This document shows positions 36,533 through 48,538 of a stretch of DNA of 64,000 nt, piece after piece. Location: assembly GCA_036346255.1 (NCBI GenBank), contig CM070624.1:14044626-14108625 (forward strand). Reading direction: 5' to 3'. Position numbers and translations under genes: made by a program. Below the pieces are notes generated by a model. The model did not search any database. It saw nothing but the letters and a program-made list of their open reading frames with translations, and had not been told where the DNA came from. This DNA comes from Ampelocalamus luodianensis (lineage: Eukaryota; Streptophyta; Magnoliopsida; Poales; Poaceae). The first letter of the stretch is position 1; each line of letters begins with the position of its first letter.

Positions 36533-37560
36533 TACTCCCTCCCGCCACAAAAGAATGTCCTTTCGGAATACATGCAGTCAAACTTTCTAAACTTTGGCTA
36601 TCGATATCTTCATAAATATTTTGATTGGATACATGAAAATCATGTGTAGAGTTACCTAGAAAAGTGTTTTCATAATATTATAATTTTATTGGGTTTTATA
36701 ACTATATTACAATAGAAATAAGTGGTCAAAGTTGCATTTTTGGGACCGTGCCAATGTCCAAAGCGACATTCTTTTGCGACCAATGTTGTTAAGTCATCGC
36801 CTAATCGTCGACTAATCGTGGATTAGTCGTCCGATTGGTTCTTGGTTACCGATTAGAGCTGTCGACTCAACTCGCAGGACTAGTTGCGGGATTGGACGAC
36901 TAATCGGGCGACTGGGGCGACTAATCGATGATGGCCGGACGCCCGACTAGTTGTGCAAAGATGACCCGTTGTTAGATCGGTAAGGGTGTGAGAGATATAT
37001 GTGTTTTACTCAGTTAGCCCTAGCAGATTGAGCAAACTTCGCCGCCACTCCACAAACACGGGGCAAGCAGAGCCCTAGCCTCCGCCGCCGGTGGCCACGA
37101 CGTCGGTCGCCACCACTCCTCCAATCGCAAAGAAGCCTCCTCCTTGGCCCTTGGCCGTCGCAGGCAGAGGAGCTTCGGGCGAGCGGAGCCCTAGCCACCA
37201 CGGAGCAAGCCACCTCTCTTCCAATCGCAGAGAAGCTCCGCCTCAACCTTCGATCCTCCTCCTTGTCCTTGACTGTCGCAGAGAAGCTCCGCGCCTCCGC
37301 CTCGGCCCGTCTCCGTCGTCATTGCCACCGACTGCTGATCGCCGCTTCTCCGGTTAGTGCTTCACCTCTGCTCTACTTTGATCTGTTTGCTATACGGTCT
37401 ACGCTTCTACCCTGCTCCGCTTTCTCTAATTCTTTACGGTCTATGCTTCTACCCTGCTCTGCTTTCTCTAGTTCTTTAATAATACTAGTATGTGTAGCAG
37501 CAGTAGCAAGTAGCATTAGTGAATTAGTGATTCATTTCCATTTCTCCACCTACAGGTGCC

Positions 37561-40297
37561 ATGGTAGACATAGAACAACAAGTTGCTACAGCCGCAACTG
37601 CAGATATATCCTCTGAGGCCTATGATCCATCCAAGGATCCTAAGCGGAGGGATAAATCCAAAGACCCATCATGGAAATATGGGTTTTGGCCAGATTTAGA
37701 GAAGGATCTCCTCCAATTTATGCTCTGCAACAAGAGAGTCCATGCTAGAGTTGGAAGATTGAAGAGGCACCTTACTGGGGGTTACGAAGATGTGGAGAAA
37801 TGTGCTTACACAACCGTAGAAATCAGGAAGGAGATGCAGGACTACTTGGAGAAGAATTCAAGGAAGTTCAAAGCCATGGGGTAGATGAGGATGAAGCTGA
37901 AGATGGAGGTGATGATGTTGACAAAGTATAAGTCCATGCAAGTTCTGAGACAACTGCAAAATGAAAGCAATCAATGGCTTCTTTTGTCGTGCCTGGGCCG
38001 CCACCGAAGTATACCAAATCAGTCGCTTCTATGCTTCAGAAGATACCGGAAGAGGTTGTTTATGAGAGGCACAACTCGACCACTTCTCAACCTACACTTG
38101 AGCACACATCAAAAAGACAAATGAACAAAAACAAATTTTAGATGATCATGTAGCTGACTTCTTCTACGAGCACGACATACTATTCAATGCTATCAATTCA
38201 AGAAACTAGGAGATTCTATGCGAGTCCATGGGGCAGCATGGTCCTAGGTATAGATAGCCTAGTTAGTAGTTACCATGATATAAGGAAGCCATTGCTTGCG
38301 AGGGCCAAACAAGACAGATGCTTAGAGGGAGAAGCATGTGTTAGCATGGCAAAAACATGGTTGCTCACTCATGTCAGATGGGTGGACGGACATGGGTTGG
38401 TGTCATTTGATCAATTTTCTTGTTAATAGTCCAGAAGGTACCTTCTTTTTGGGGTCAGTTGATGCATACTTGTTAGCAAGGTTGTTGGAGGCAAAAATTG
38501 ATGCCATTGAAAGGGAATATGTGGTCCAAGTCGTCACAAATAATGGATCTAACTACAAGGCCATGGGCAGAATTCTAATAGAGAGGATTCCTACTTTATT
38601 TTGGACCTCTTATAATGCCCACTGCTTGGATCTTATGCTGAGGACATTGGGAAGATAGAAGAGTTCAGCAATTGCATTACTAAAGTAAGGAGGGTGTGCA
38701 TACTTATCTACATGCATGGAAGGATTCTTAATGAAATGAGGAATAAAACTAGGATTCTTGATGAAATGAGGAATAAGACAGGTGGTAGGGATCTTGTGAG
38801 GCCTGCAACAACTTGTTTTGCTAAATCATTCATCACCTTAGCCAGCTAGTATGTACAAACATAGGCAAGCTTTGAAAAGTCTCTTTGTTGGTGAAGAATG
38901 GAATGAGAACAAATTTTCTACCACATCGCCAGGGAAGGTGGCTGCAGAAATTGTGTTTTCTGGAATTTAGTGGAAAACTGCACGAGAGCTTCACAACCAC
39001 TTCTTGTTGCTTTGAGGATTGATGACGGTGATGAGAGGCCAGCAATGCTCGAAATTAGTGCAGCCATGGATGCTGCGAAGATGAACATCAAGGATGCTTT
39101 GCAACAGAAGTGGTTTACTCGATAAAGTGCTAGCAATTGTTGACAAGTGGTGGGACAACCAAATGGAGCAAAAGTTATATGGGGCAGTATTGTTCTTGAA
39201 TCCAAATAAGTTTTTTGCACTAAAGAAGCCAATAAAAGACAAGCTACAAGGCTAAGGTCGATGTTCAATGATGTGCTATAGGAGATGGTCACTGACGATG
39301 ATGAACAAAGCAAGATAAATAGGCAAGCTGATGATTATGAGAGGGCAGAGGTGATTGCTTCACAAAGGCAATGGTGATCAAAGATCAAGGATAAAAGAGT
39401 CCTGGTAAGTATGAGTAATTAAGTACAATGATTTTTTAATTTCTTCTTTTTGGGCTCTCTATGTTTGAACTTTGAAGTGCATTATCTTTTGTAGTTCTTT
39501 GGTGGGGTGCATATGGTGGCCTTGCTTATGAGCTCCAATGTTTAGTAAAGCAAGTCGTTAGTCTTTGTTGTTCGGCATCCGGATGTACATTTTCATTTGT
39601 AAGTAACCAGCATAACTACTTTACTAGTCAACTTAATTACTCAATGAGTCTTTGTGTTGAATTGTTTATTACAACAGCCCTTGACATGCTTCTTGTATTT
39701 TGTGTTTGTAGATCCATACCAAAAGGAGAAACTGTTTAGAACACAAGAGATTGAATAAGTTGGTGTACATTTCATACAATAGGAAGATGGCAACTGAATA
39801 AGTTGGTGTACATTTCATACAATAGGAAGATGGCAACTGAATAAGTTGGTGTACATTTCATACAATAGGAAGATGGCAACTAAGCTGCATGAGCAAGGCT
39901 CTAAAGGAAATAAAACTAACCCGTTGATCCTGGAAGAATTTCAATGGGATATTGAATTGGTTAACATCAATGCCGAACTGGTTCATCAAGGTGGTACCGG
40001 TGGTGGTGATCGTCTAACTTGGGCTCATGTTGATGAAGCCATTGGGGCGTTGCGCAGTCAAAGAGGTCACAATTATCCTAGGAGAGCTAGCGAGTCTAGT
40101 GACCGACCCATAGGCCCCCAAATCACTTATGCTCGCTGCTCAAAGTCAACGGTTGCTAGTAATGTTGATGAGTTGGAGCAAGATAGTGATGTCGTGATGA
40201 TGATGGAAATGACCAAACTTTTGTGGTTGATGATGTTGAAGAATTGGAGGATGACGAGACTACACCATCTACTACTCATGCGGTCGAGCAAGTCGTG
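37561..40297 (+). pseudogene. hAT transposase, broken
   Basis: 37561-37884 opens with ATG in good context and encodes a BED-type zinc-finger region (WKYGFWPDLEK...MLCNKRVHARVGRLKRHL), in which the first Cys expected before MLC is Phe. A stop follows. A DUF659 region continues in two frames (about 38190-38655; LVNSPEGTFFLGSVDA, VTNNGSNYKAMGRIL). The C-terminal hAT dimerisation part is at about 39846-40297 (NPLILEEFQWDIELVN). Between these are frameshifts, and the C-terminal part is preceded by a three-copy 43-bp tandem repeat. Transposases of this group cut and paste elements with 8-bp target duplications. No functional protein is likely. Confidence 0.85.
39753..39881 (+). repeat. Three exact 43-bp tandem copies within the hAT transposase
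   Basis: The unit starts GAATAAGTTGGTGTACATT and ends GGCAACT; copies begin at 39753, 39796 and 39839. The period is not a multiple of three, so the duplication shifts the frame. It is recent enough that the copies are the same. Confidence 0.95.
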
Positions 40298-40975
40298 AAG
40301 AAGCCGGGTTTGAATTGAATGATGACTTAGATGATTGATTTGAATCATGAATGATCATCATGCCTTCGTTACTTTTGCTACTTTCAGACTTAGAACTTAG
40401 CAATTCAATGTCCTAGTTTTCAATTATCATTGCCGTTCAGAACTTGTTTCTTATGAAGTTATGCACTTCTGCAATGGTTACCTGGCTGCCAAGTGTTGTA
40501 TTTATTTGCAATCTTCAATCTTGATATTTTCCTTGCTGTGAATGTGATGCTGCCATGTAACTCATGTTGTTACACTTTGCTGTCCAGTACTTATGTTATT
40601 TACTTGCTACCATATTATCAATATTTTTGTTCACTACAGTTTGCTCATTAGTTTGTTCTTCAACTTCCATGGTGTTGCTTCTCAATTTCAAAGAAAGACA
40701 TTCACCAAGAAAGATATGTTAGAATGTTAGAATCAAAACAAGCAAGTCATCAACTCATCATCATGCTTATGCTGTTCTTCTCTTCATTTCGTGTTGTACA
40801 ATATGTATATGTGTTTAATTGTTGCTACAACTTAGTATACTACATGCCCTGTTAACATACTTCCTAGTCTGTGGTCTAGTCGTGGCTAGTTGGTCAACTA
40901 GTTGACCAACTCGCCCCTCTACGACTCGACTCGACTTTTACGACTTAATAACCTTGTTTGTGATTGGAAAGAGTA

Positions 40976-42086
40976 TGTACCGACAAACTGGAACTTTTCT
41001 GCATTAAGCTCTAAATGATGCAAAATATTGGTGCCAGTGTCTCAGATATGTTCATTTATATGCATTATTAGATATCAGCATTAGGTCCTAATGAGCCCAG
41101 AACTGTTAAACCTGATTTGCTATTTAGGCTTCAACAGAGAACCTAGACTCAGAACTCAAACTGATGGGGGCTTAGCTGCATTTTCATTTTATTCCCACAC
41201 TGGACAGTTTCAACAACATGATCCATATCAATATGGCACGACTATAGTTACATATTAGGTCCTTGAACTCTATTGTTAGTTTCATCAATCATGTGTTGCA
41301 CGGGTAGCATCAGGACAGCGCTAGAAAGCTCTGTATATAAGAGAGATGATTAAAAAGATAACTATTGAGTAATAATATAGATACTTTTAACTAGTCTATC
41401 TTTTAAGAAAAGTATGCTGTAACGGTACCTTCCCCTCCCTAATATGGAAGAAAACGTAGTCCAGAATGTAACATTAGTACATTACCAGGGAAGGAAAAAA
41501 GGAAAAAAAAAACTCACCCAGTTCTCAATGACAACTGTCTTTGCATTTCACGTGTTTAACCCATGTGAAATGAACCCACGAGTTACATAATTATATAAAA
41601 CAAATAAAACAAGAATCTTTTTATAAAACACAAATGGCACAACATTGGGGATATGCTATTCTGTATACATGACTAGCTCAACACAATAAAATGGCATAAA
41701 TCAAAGAGAAACGACTAAAAATGATCAAATACAATATGCAATGATAATCAGCAATTCAACACACATGCTTCAGTACTCCCAACTAGCCCCAATACAAAAC
41801 CAACATAATGTTATAAAGATGCGCTTTTTTATCCTTCAACATGGGATTCACTGGTTTCAGACAAACATGTTTAACACTGCATCTATCAAAATCAATGGGG
41901 CTAAGCATGCAAGGATTGCATTCATTATCTGCAACAGATTAACTCGGGTAGCAAACAACAAGCTAGCTAGTGGATAAGTAAGCCCCTGCTGCCAGAATAA
42001 AATGTTATAACCTTAAGTAAGAATTGAACCTTAAATCCCACAAGGAACGCAATAAAGAATGCACCTTATGACCAATTGACCATCCG
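40976..42086. other. 3' flank of the ClpP gene
   Basis: AT-rich, no ORF with recognisable family content. The part next to 42087 is the 3' UTR of ClpP. The rest may be 5' or intron sequence of the broken minus-strand gene, but I see no exon. Confidence 0.35.
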
Positions 42087-42860
42087 TCACGCCGGAGATG
42101 GCTCCTCCGTTCCCTTGTCTGCCCCACCTCCGCTTCCGCCTCCCCCAAGGTTCGGCAGATCGCTGCTAACGGCATCAGACACAAGCGAAACGGGGCGGTG
42201 CTCGATGACCTCGTCGATGAGGCCCCAGTCATGCGCCTCCTCCGGGTCCATGAACATGTCCCTCTCCATGCACTGCTCGATGCGGTCGATGGCCTGGCCC
42301 GTGTGCTTGGCGAAGATCTTGTTGAGGCGGTCGCGCACCTTGAGAATCTCCTTGGCGTGGATGGCGATGTCGGAGGCCTGCCCCGACGCGCCGCCCGACG
42401 GCTGGTGGATCATGACCCGCGCGTTCGGCAACGCGCGGCGCTCGCCGCGCGCGCCCGCGGCGAGCAGGAGCGAGGCCATGGACGCGGCCTGGCCGATGCA
42501 GAGCGTGGTGACCGGGGAGCGGATGTACTGCATCGTGTCGTAGATCGCGAGGCCCGCGGTGACGACCCCGCCGGGGGAGTTGATGTAGAGGTGGACCGGC
42601 TTGGCGGGGTTCTCGGACTCGAGGAAGAGCAGCTGCGCGACGACGAGCGACGCCGTGTCGTCTGTAACGGGCCCGTGGATGCAGACGATGCGCTCCTTGA
42701 GCAGGCGCGAGAAGATGTCGTACGCGCGCTCCCCGCGCGACGTGTGCTCGATCACCATGGGCACGAGGCCGTACTCGCGGCGCGGGGAGTAAGCCGCCGC
42801 CAGGGAGGACGAGAAGAAGGCCCGCGGGGCGGCGGCGGCGGATGCGAGGCGGCGCAGCAT
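42087..42860 (-). CDS. CLPP2: ATP-dependent Clp protease proteolytic subunit, mitochondrial type (ClpP2-like)
   Basis: Single exon, 257 residues, family-typical. ClpP forms a two-ring 14-mer serine protease that degrades unfolded proteins fed to it by a ClpX chaperone. Visible: YINSPGG (residues 92-98), catalytic Ser127 in GQAASMAS, catalytic His152 in MIHQPSGG, and catalytic Asp201 in MERDMFMD, so the triad is complete. The first about 30 residues are Ala/Arg/Ser-rich without acids, an organelle transit peptide; the sequence EYGLVPMVIEHTSRGERAYDIFSRLL matches nuclear-encoded mitochondrial ClpP2 better than plastid ClpP forms (from memory). The C-terminal tail is Gly-rich and ends EEPSPA. The ATG at 42860 is the first in frame before the transit peptide. 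The antisense strand has a long shadow ORF due to GC richness. Confidence 0.95.
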   Translation of the reverse strand: MLRRLASAAAAPRAFFSSSLAAAYSPRREYGLVPMVIEHTSRGERAYDIFSRLLKERIVCIHGPVTDDTASLVVAQLLFLESENPAKPVHLYINSPGGVVTAGLAIYDTMQYIRSPVTTLCIGQAASMASLLLAAGARGERRALPNARVMIHQPSGGASGQASDIAIHAKEILKVRDRLNKIFAKHTGQAIDRIEQCMERDMFMDPEEAHDWGLIDEVIEHRPVSLVSDAVSSDLPNLGGGGSGGGADKGTEEPSPA

Positions 42861-43680
42861 GGCGGCGGCGCTAGGGTTTGGGGCGGGGTTTAGGAGGAGA
42901 TTGGGTCTGGGCCTGGCCGCCTGGGTCCCGTTGCGGCGAGGCGAGACCGAGACGGGATGGTAGGGGGAGGGGAGGAGGTAGTTAGAGTCAGACGAGTGGG
43001 GGCGGCGGGATGCATGCTGGGGTCGGGAGGCGCTGGGGTCGGGAGGGAGCCATTGGTGGCCGGTGGCTTGTAGGCGAGACTAGAGAGGCTGCGAGGATGG
43101 TGGAGGAAGAGGAGTCTAGTGGTTGCGATCTTGTGGGGGATGGATGGGTGCGGTTGTTATCGGTTCGGAGTGGGCCGGGCTTGTTTGGGCTTTTAGCGGG
43201 AGGATTTGGACCTAGCGGAGAACTCTGGGCCCTCGAGGAAAGAGGGAAGGGACGCTCGTTTCGGGAGATGTTTTGTGCGCATGTGGTTCAGATGACTAGG
43301 TTTTTTTTTTCTTCTTTTGCGATTATTTTTTATTTTAGTTGGATTAGGTTGTTTGCTAGGAATGATTTGCAGATACAATTTGTTCAACTGGAGATGGAGC
43401 AAGTTCCTTGTCAGCCCATATATAATCCAACCCATGAGCTTCACAAATGTTTTTACACTTGTTTGCTTAAACGTACCCAAACGGTCAACTTGGGTGCTTT
43501 AGCAGCGGCTCAGTATTTTGTTATAATACCAATCAATCATTCATATATCGCGTACGTACTGATTTAACGAAAATTAACGGGACAAGTGCCTTTTGGCCGA
43601 TTGACATTTTTGTGAAAGTAACACACTGTATATTTGGCGATCAAGATTGCTTGTCCAATCAATTTATCAGCAAGGCCCAG
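42861..43680. other. ClpP upstream region
   Basis: GC-rich to about 43,130 (likely the ClpP 5' UTR and promoter on the minus strand), then mixed. A long plus-strand open frame starting with GTG at 43010 has no family resemblance and is not called a gene. Confidence 0.4.
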
Positions 43681-43689
43681 CAGCTAACA

Positions 43690-44366
43690 ATATGATGTTC
43701 CATGCGCCCTCCCCTTCTCTCCGAGTGCCCGCACCGTCGATTCCCCTGCTCGCACCCGCGCTGCCGCTGTCGCTCCAAGCACCCGCCCTAACTGCCCGCA
43801 AGCCAGGATCAAGGACCCTCCTTCGGCCTCTCTTCTCGATCCACGACACCCCCCAAATCCCCACCCCACCCCTCCACTCTTCTCCCCTCCCCTCATTCAT
43901 GTCATAATCTGGTCAGGATGATGTGCTGCCACCAGATTGGGGTTCGTTGATGGAATATCTGCGCCAGACATGATGTCATACATCGGGCGGATCTGCTGAA
44001 TCAGGGCAGTGTATGTTCTCGAGCACTCTTCTCATTATTTTCTGAAATTTGTTCCCCTGCAGTTTTGCTCAGTAACCATTTGAACTTGGTGTTTGTTTTT
44101 AGTTAGTTGCACTGAATTGTACGGTTACTGCCAGGCTGAATGGGGCTCCTCCATCGGTTGTCAATGCAAGCTCGAGCGAAGTATCCACGGATGAGAAGAG
44201 TAATTCCTTTGTGTTGTTGATCTCAATGTATATTTTACGGTTGACAAAATTTTATTCATTTAGTATCTCTTCATCTTCTATATCTAACTAGAAGGATGTT
44301 AGCTTTGCTTGGTGCTGGAGCATTAGCCACTGCCCTACTGAAGAGCAGTCCTGTATTTGCTGAAGG
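43690..44366 (+). pseudogene. Fragment of a plastid-targeted (thylakoid lumen-like) protein gene
   Basis: 43692-43907 encodes a Pro/Ser/Ala-rich stretch starting MFHAPSPSLRVPAPS, like a plastid transit peptide. Two later pieces, about 44134-44200 (NGAPPSVVNASSSEVSTDEK) and about 44292-44365 (RMLALLGAGALATALLKSS then PVFAE), look like the lumen-targeting part: basic residues, a hydrophobic core and an AxA-like cleavage site. The splice of the last two is out of frame, and nothing of the mature protein follows. The family was not identified. It is the first of three gene fragments in the same orientation. Confidence 0.4.
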
Positions 44367-45446
44367 TATGGCCATTTTAACTGCATACCTATTTGTTTGA
44401 TTGCATAGATGCAGGTCTACAAATTAAATTGTTCTTTAGTTGCCTAATGTGTCCTTGGAACGGTTCTTCTGTATCATCTGGATGTAAAGTCCTTGAGCTT
44501 TTAAGCTGTTCGGCATCCATGTAAATCCTACAACTAATGATGAACCGAGCAATGGAGACATTCTCGGACCTTCCTTTGCCATGAAACCCATTGGAGTTTA
44601 GTCTTGCTCATGTGGATTTTGGTAGTGCTTCTCATCAGTGATGACTAGGTGTCTTTTGTCGGTTTCTATCTAAGATGGTTGTGCCTATTACAAACTCTGT
44701 AACAAGACAATTTATCTCCAAATGAAACTTTTTATCATAGTTACTCTGATAGGGCATTTACTGTCATAGTGATTTTTTTGTGTTCTATTAAATCGGCAAT
44801 TTTGTTAGTCATGGTGGGCTGCTCTGATAGTTGCTCTGATAGGTTGCCACATCAACCTTTTGAACTGTCGACCTAAACAAAAACTTTTGAACTTTCTGGC
44901 TTGCAAATCAGGGAGCATATAGGTGCTCACTTATCCAAAATCAGCTAGCCGGTTATTTTTTGGACGAAAACCTGGCTTGGACACCACACCGTGTATTGTC
45001 ATAATATTGTTGTCTTCTTCGGCGGGTTTCTTGACCAGAAAAAATGTGATTTGTTTGAACCAATTAAGGATAATTTTTAAAATTTATTTTGGCTTTATAA
45101 AATTGAGCATCAAATTTCCCCCACTTGAAGGCTCAAGACCAAAACAATACTTATGTTTTTTAAAAAAAACTTTTTAAATAAGTATGTTGGGAGTTTTGCG
45201 TAGTGACCATTGTGATAATCACTTGCTAGATAATAAAGTGACGTGTCCCCGCAGGCCACAACCCACTTTGTGTTTAGTATTACTGGCCAAATCAATTTGT
45301 TTGAACTCCATTATTGATTGTTAGGTGTTAATATCTTGTGCACTGGGTTGGTGGTGCCTGTAGTTTCTGAAACTTCTTTCTACTAGATTAAGGCTTCAAG
45401 GTGTTATGTGTGTCCTCTGATATTTGAATATGTCAACTTTTTTCAG

Positions 45447-45747
45447 TCAAGTTGAATGCAAACCGTGTTGTTATTGGCACCCTCTGAGGATTTGATCAAT
45501 TCATGAACTTGGTGGTGGACAACACCGTGGTGGTCAATGGAAAACGAGAAGACTGGTATTGGAATGGTGGTAAGTATTCTGCCATCGATGGTTTATTTAT
45601 GTTTTTACCATGATACTTATCATGAAGCAGTTATTAACTTATTTTCAATGTGCATAATATTCTAACAACCTAAAATCATCTGTAGGTTGTTAGGGGAAAC
45701 GGTGTTGTCATGATCGGGCACTAGAGCCGGTTGCCAAATCGCGGTGA
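45447..45747 (+). pseudogene. snRNP core protein SmG, broken copy with retained intron
   Basis: Exon 45447-45569 encodes KLNANRVVIGTL, a stop in place of Arg, then GFDQFMNLVVDNTV; exon 45686-45747 continues VVRGNGVVMI and ends at a TGA where SmG normally stops. This is the C-terminal two thirds of SmG, a subunit of the seven-membered Sm ring of spliceosomal snRNPs. Defects: CGA-to-TGA nonsense, one inserted A in an A-run, and a 1-2 base loss after MI. The intron has GT and AG ends, so the copy came from genomic DNA and not from mRNA. The first exon of the parent gene is absent. Confidence 0.85.
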
Positions 45748-45859
45748 AGTGAAAACTTATGTATATGCAATCAATGTTCTTGTTGTACCTTAACTACTGT
45801 TTTTCAAAGCATTATGAATTGAATGTGGAAGGTTAGTTGATTTCCTTTCCAAATTACAG

Positions 45860-46873
45860 ATTTGGTGCAACAATGTTCCTCGCCCAAAACTGGTGGAGTA
45901 TAAGGACCAGAACTAGGTTACAAAGTCCGGTGATTATCTTGTTTTCCCCGGAGGTGGAACTCAATTCAAAGCTGGTGTTACGAGATACATTCGGTTTATT
46001 GAACATGTAGATATTACTGTATCACCTTTATCTATGTCTGAACAGGTCAACTTTGCAGGAAGGCTCCTTAAGTTGTTTGATGGCCAAGTGAGTTGTGCTT
46101 ACTTGTGAATGACTATGCTTCTTATATGTATTTCTGTTTAGTCAATTTCAATGGCAATGTTCAGTATTTTCATTTTGTAATTTTGAGACTTGTGGGGTGA
46201 ACACAAAGGGTGTGCAGTGTGCTTGCATTGCTAAAAAAATTACTCTTTGTTGGGGTTTAGTCATTTAAACATTTCCCGCGAATCCTGCCATCAGTTTCTT
46301 TGTCATATCTTGTTTTTTTCTCATGCAGCCATATTATAATTTGCCTATGATAAATTTAGTTTATAGATAATGCTGGGCATTCAATGGGGAACACACATAA
46401 GAACTATCCTGGATGTGGTGTTGCCAACTTTGGTGGATACTTGCTTGACAGGAATGTCATTACTATGTCATTTGCCCCAAAAGATGATCATGAAGCTCAG
46501 ATACAGTGGAGTTAGAGCGTGGAATTCCAGCATTTTTAGTAGTGATTGGAACACAAAAGCTTCCTTTCTCTGACAATGCATTTGACATCGTCCACTGTGC
46601 AAGGTGCAAGGTCCATTGGTATGCGAATGGCGAGTATTCTATTTCTTCACAGCATTTATAGGAACCTATTGTAATATCTACTTTATTTTTTTTAGAAAAG
46701 TGAATTCTTTGTTTTCTTGCAAATTCTTGTTTGATTTTTATTTGCTACTGGGGATGTGCAGGTGGAAAAATCATTATTGGAGCTTAACAAAGTGCTAAGG
46801 CTTGGAGGATTTTACATTTGGTCTGCATCCCCTGCATATCGTCAAGAAAAAAGAGACCAAGATGATTGGAATG
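45860..46873 (+). pseudogene. Fragment of a PMT-type (QUASIMODO2-like, DUF248) methyltransferase gene
   Basis: Three exon-like pieces: 45860-46006 (NNVPRPKLVEYKDQN, stop for Trp, then SGDYLVFPGGGTQFKAGVTR), 46367-46629 (QWGTH..RTILDV, NVITMSFAPKDDHEAQIQ, FSDNAFDIVHCARC in shifting frames) and 46762-46873 (SLLELNKVLRLGGFYIWSAS). These are the SAM-binding half of Golgi-localised putative pectin methyltransferases. The intron after 46629 begins GC (AATG|GCGAGT). Nonsense and frame changes, plus absence of both ends of the gene, make it a pseudogene fragment. It stops just after DDWN, at an exon border. Confidence 0.85.
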
Positions 46874-48256
46874 GTTTGTGTGCACACCATATTTTATTAT
46901 CTGTCATAGTTTAGCTACTAAGAAATAGTTGTCCAATTACAAATTCAATGTAGCAAGAACATTTGTTTGTGTATGGAAGATTTAATTAATGCAATTCTAT
47001 TTCACATTACATTGCTCTTTTTTTTCTTTTCAGTACATATTTAATTGTTACTCAAGTGCATCACATATTAAGTTCCTGCCATCTACTTTAATCAAATGGG
47101 AAAAATAAGTAATATTCAAACTGACAATCATAGAAACTATACAAAATGAATAATGTGGATGACTAGGCATCAAGGCATGGTCGGAGGTGGGGACGGTGTT
47201 TGTGAGGAAGCAGTCTGTGGTGGAATCGGCGCTGGGGACAAGGAAATCACTGGCGGGACGGACCGGGTAGGGAGATGGACGTGGGGGGGGAGGGTGCAGT
47301 GAGGTTGCGTGTGATGGGTTCAACCTGTGGGCTTGATATGTTTCGAGCACTAGTTTCTAAACCTAATCCACCCTAACCCAACCCAATTTATCAAGCAACC
47401 CACCCATTACAATTTCACACTAGTTTCAACCCATCTAAAGGAACACAAATCAGAATCCAACCCATTAACAGTCCTACTCTCTCCCAACCCATTTACAGAC
47501 ATACTCTCACCATGCAAGCAGCGATCCAAGCATTTGTTGGAAGAAAAGTTGGTTGTGTGCGGAAAGCACCGGCTAGGCATCGAAGCAAAAAGAAGCAGCG
47601 CTTGCTCTCTCCAAGCATCGAAATCACGCCAGCTAGGGAAAAAAACACGATTTTTTTTTACTTAAGCATCTCCCTAAGTACATCCATTGTACATGCCCTT
47701 ACAGATAATTCTAAGTTCATCCAAAAGCTAGGGGTCAGTTTGTTCACACGTGAAGTTTCACGTTCTTCCTGATTAATTTGCTAAACAATGTACTATCTTC
47801 AAAAACAAACGTGTCGCTTAACCACGTTTCCATTTTTTGAATAAAGGCTACACAGCCTACACCAGAGTGGCTATATGTACCTACAGAAAAAAATGCATGC
47901 AGATGATGTTGCACTCACAGCCAATGGAGGTCGGCACGCAATGGTAGTCTGCGCAAGCGAGCATATATGCATGCATGCCTCCAACTTTATAATCAAGCAA
48001 TTTCTTACCTGCAAAGCCAAAAGTCTCATTTGGCAACAAGGCAATTCGATCTACCAGGCCTGTGGGCCAGGCAAATGGTGGCGCGCATGCATAGTGACTT
48101 TGGTATTTTAAGTTGACACGGCGAGCTGGCCCTAATTTACGTCGATATCGTGGCAAATGTGCTGCATAAATGCAGAACAGAAACATGATTGATCGGTCGT
48201 AATATATATAGAAAAACAGTGGGTGAATTAGGATGGAATACTGGGAGGATAACTTC
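46874..48256. other. Flank of the gene-fragment cluster
   Basis: No gene recognised. 47,150-47,300 is G-rich, and 47,340-47,520 has repeated AACCCA/CCACCC-type words that could be a transposon end, but no matching inverted end was found near 43.6 kb. Confidence 0.35.
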
Positions 48257-48259
48257 TAA

Positions 48260-48538
48260 GAGTATGTACAGTTTATCTCTTAGAGTTGTCTATAAAGGTT
48301 TCAATTTATCTATAGACAACTTTAGAGACAACATGTCGAACAATTTATTTATAAAATCATTCATTTTCAACACAACTTCTCTCATTACCCACTCACTATT
48401 TGCGATGGTTTGTGTGTTCAGCTTTATCTCTTATATAAGAGATGTCACATTCTTTCTCTTCATATCCTCTCCTCCAACTGACTTTTAAGTGACATAGCAG
48501 GTAAGAGACGGCTGAGATAATCACTATTGAAAATGCCC
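48260..48538. mobile_element. Tourist-like (PIF/Harbinger) MITE
   Basis: 279 bp between TAA at 48257-48259 and TAA at 48539-48541, the 3-bp target typical of Harbinger elements. The ends GAGTATGTACAGTTTATCTC and, in reverse, GGGCATTTTCAATAGTGA are weak inverted repeats. Inside are TATCTCTTA-rich stretches. Confidence 0.6.

Larger units (their letters stand above)
36781..40956 (+). mobile_element. hAT-superfamily DNA transposon, 4.2 kb, non-functional
   Basis: The ends are CAATGTTGTTAAGTC and, in reverse from the right, CAAGGTTATTAAGTC. The 8-bp flanks are TTTGCGAC (36773-36780) and TTTGTGAT (40957-40964), a TSD that differs only by two C-to-T changes. Inside is a decayed BED/DUF659/hAT-dimerisation transposase. 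Subterminal regions carry many CGACT/AGTCG copies, as in other hAT elements. It inserted near the right end of the Stowaway-like MITE. Confidence 0.85.
36535..40973. mobile_element. Stowaway-like MITE split by a hAT transposon
   Basis: The left end CTCCCTCCCGCCACAAAAG (36535, after TA at 36533-36534) matches in reverse the right end ...TTTTGTGATTGGAAAGAG that stops at 40973, before TA at 40974-40975. The two halves are separated by the hAT element 36781-40956; without it and one TSD copy the MITE is about 255 bp. TA target duplication and CTCCCTCC ends are typical of Stowaway (Tc1/mariner) MITEs. Confidence 0.75.

Noticed and set aside
42198..42893. 231-codon ORF on + opposite ClpP
   Set aside because: Exact antisense of the ClpP exon; open only because of high GC at third positions. 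Arg/Val/Glu-rich with no family.
43010..43567. 185-codon ORF upstream of ClpP
   Set aside because: Starts with GTG, composition changes sharply midway, no motif; lies in the ClpP promoter region.
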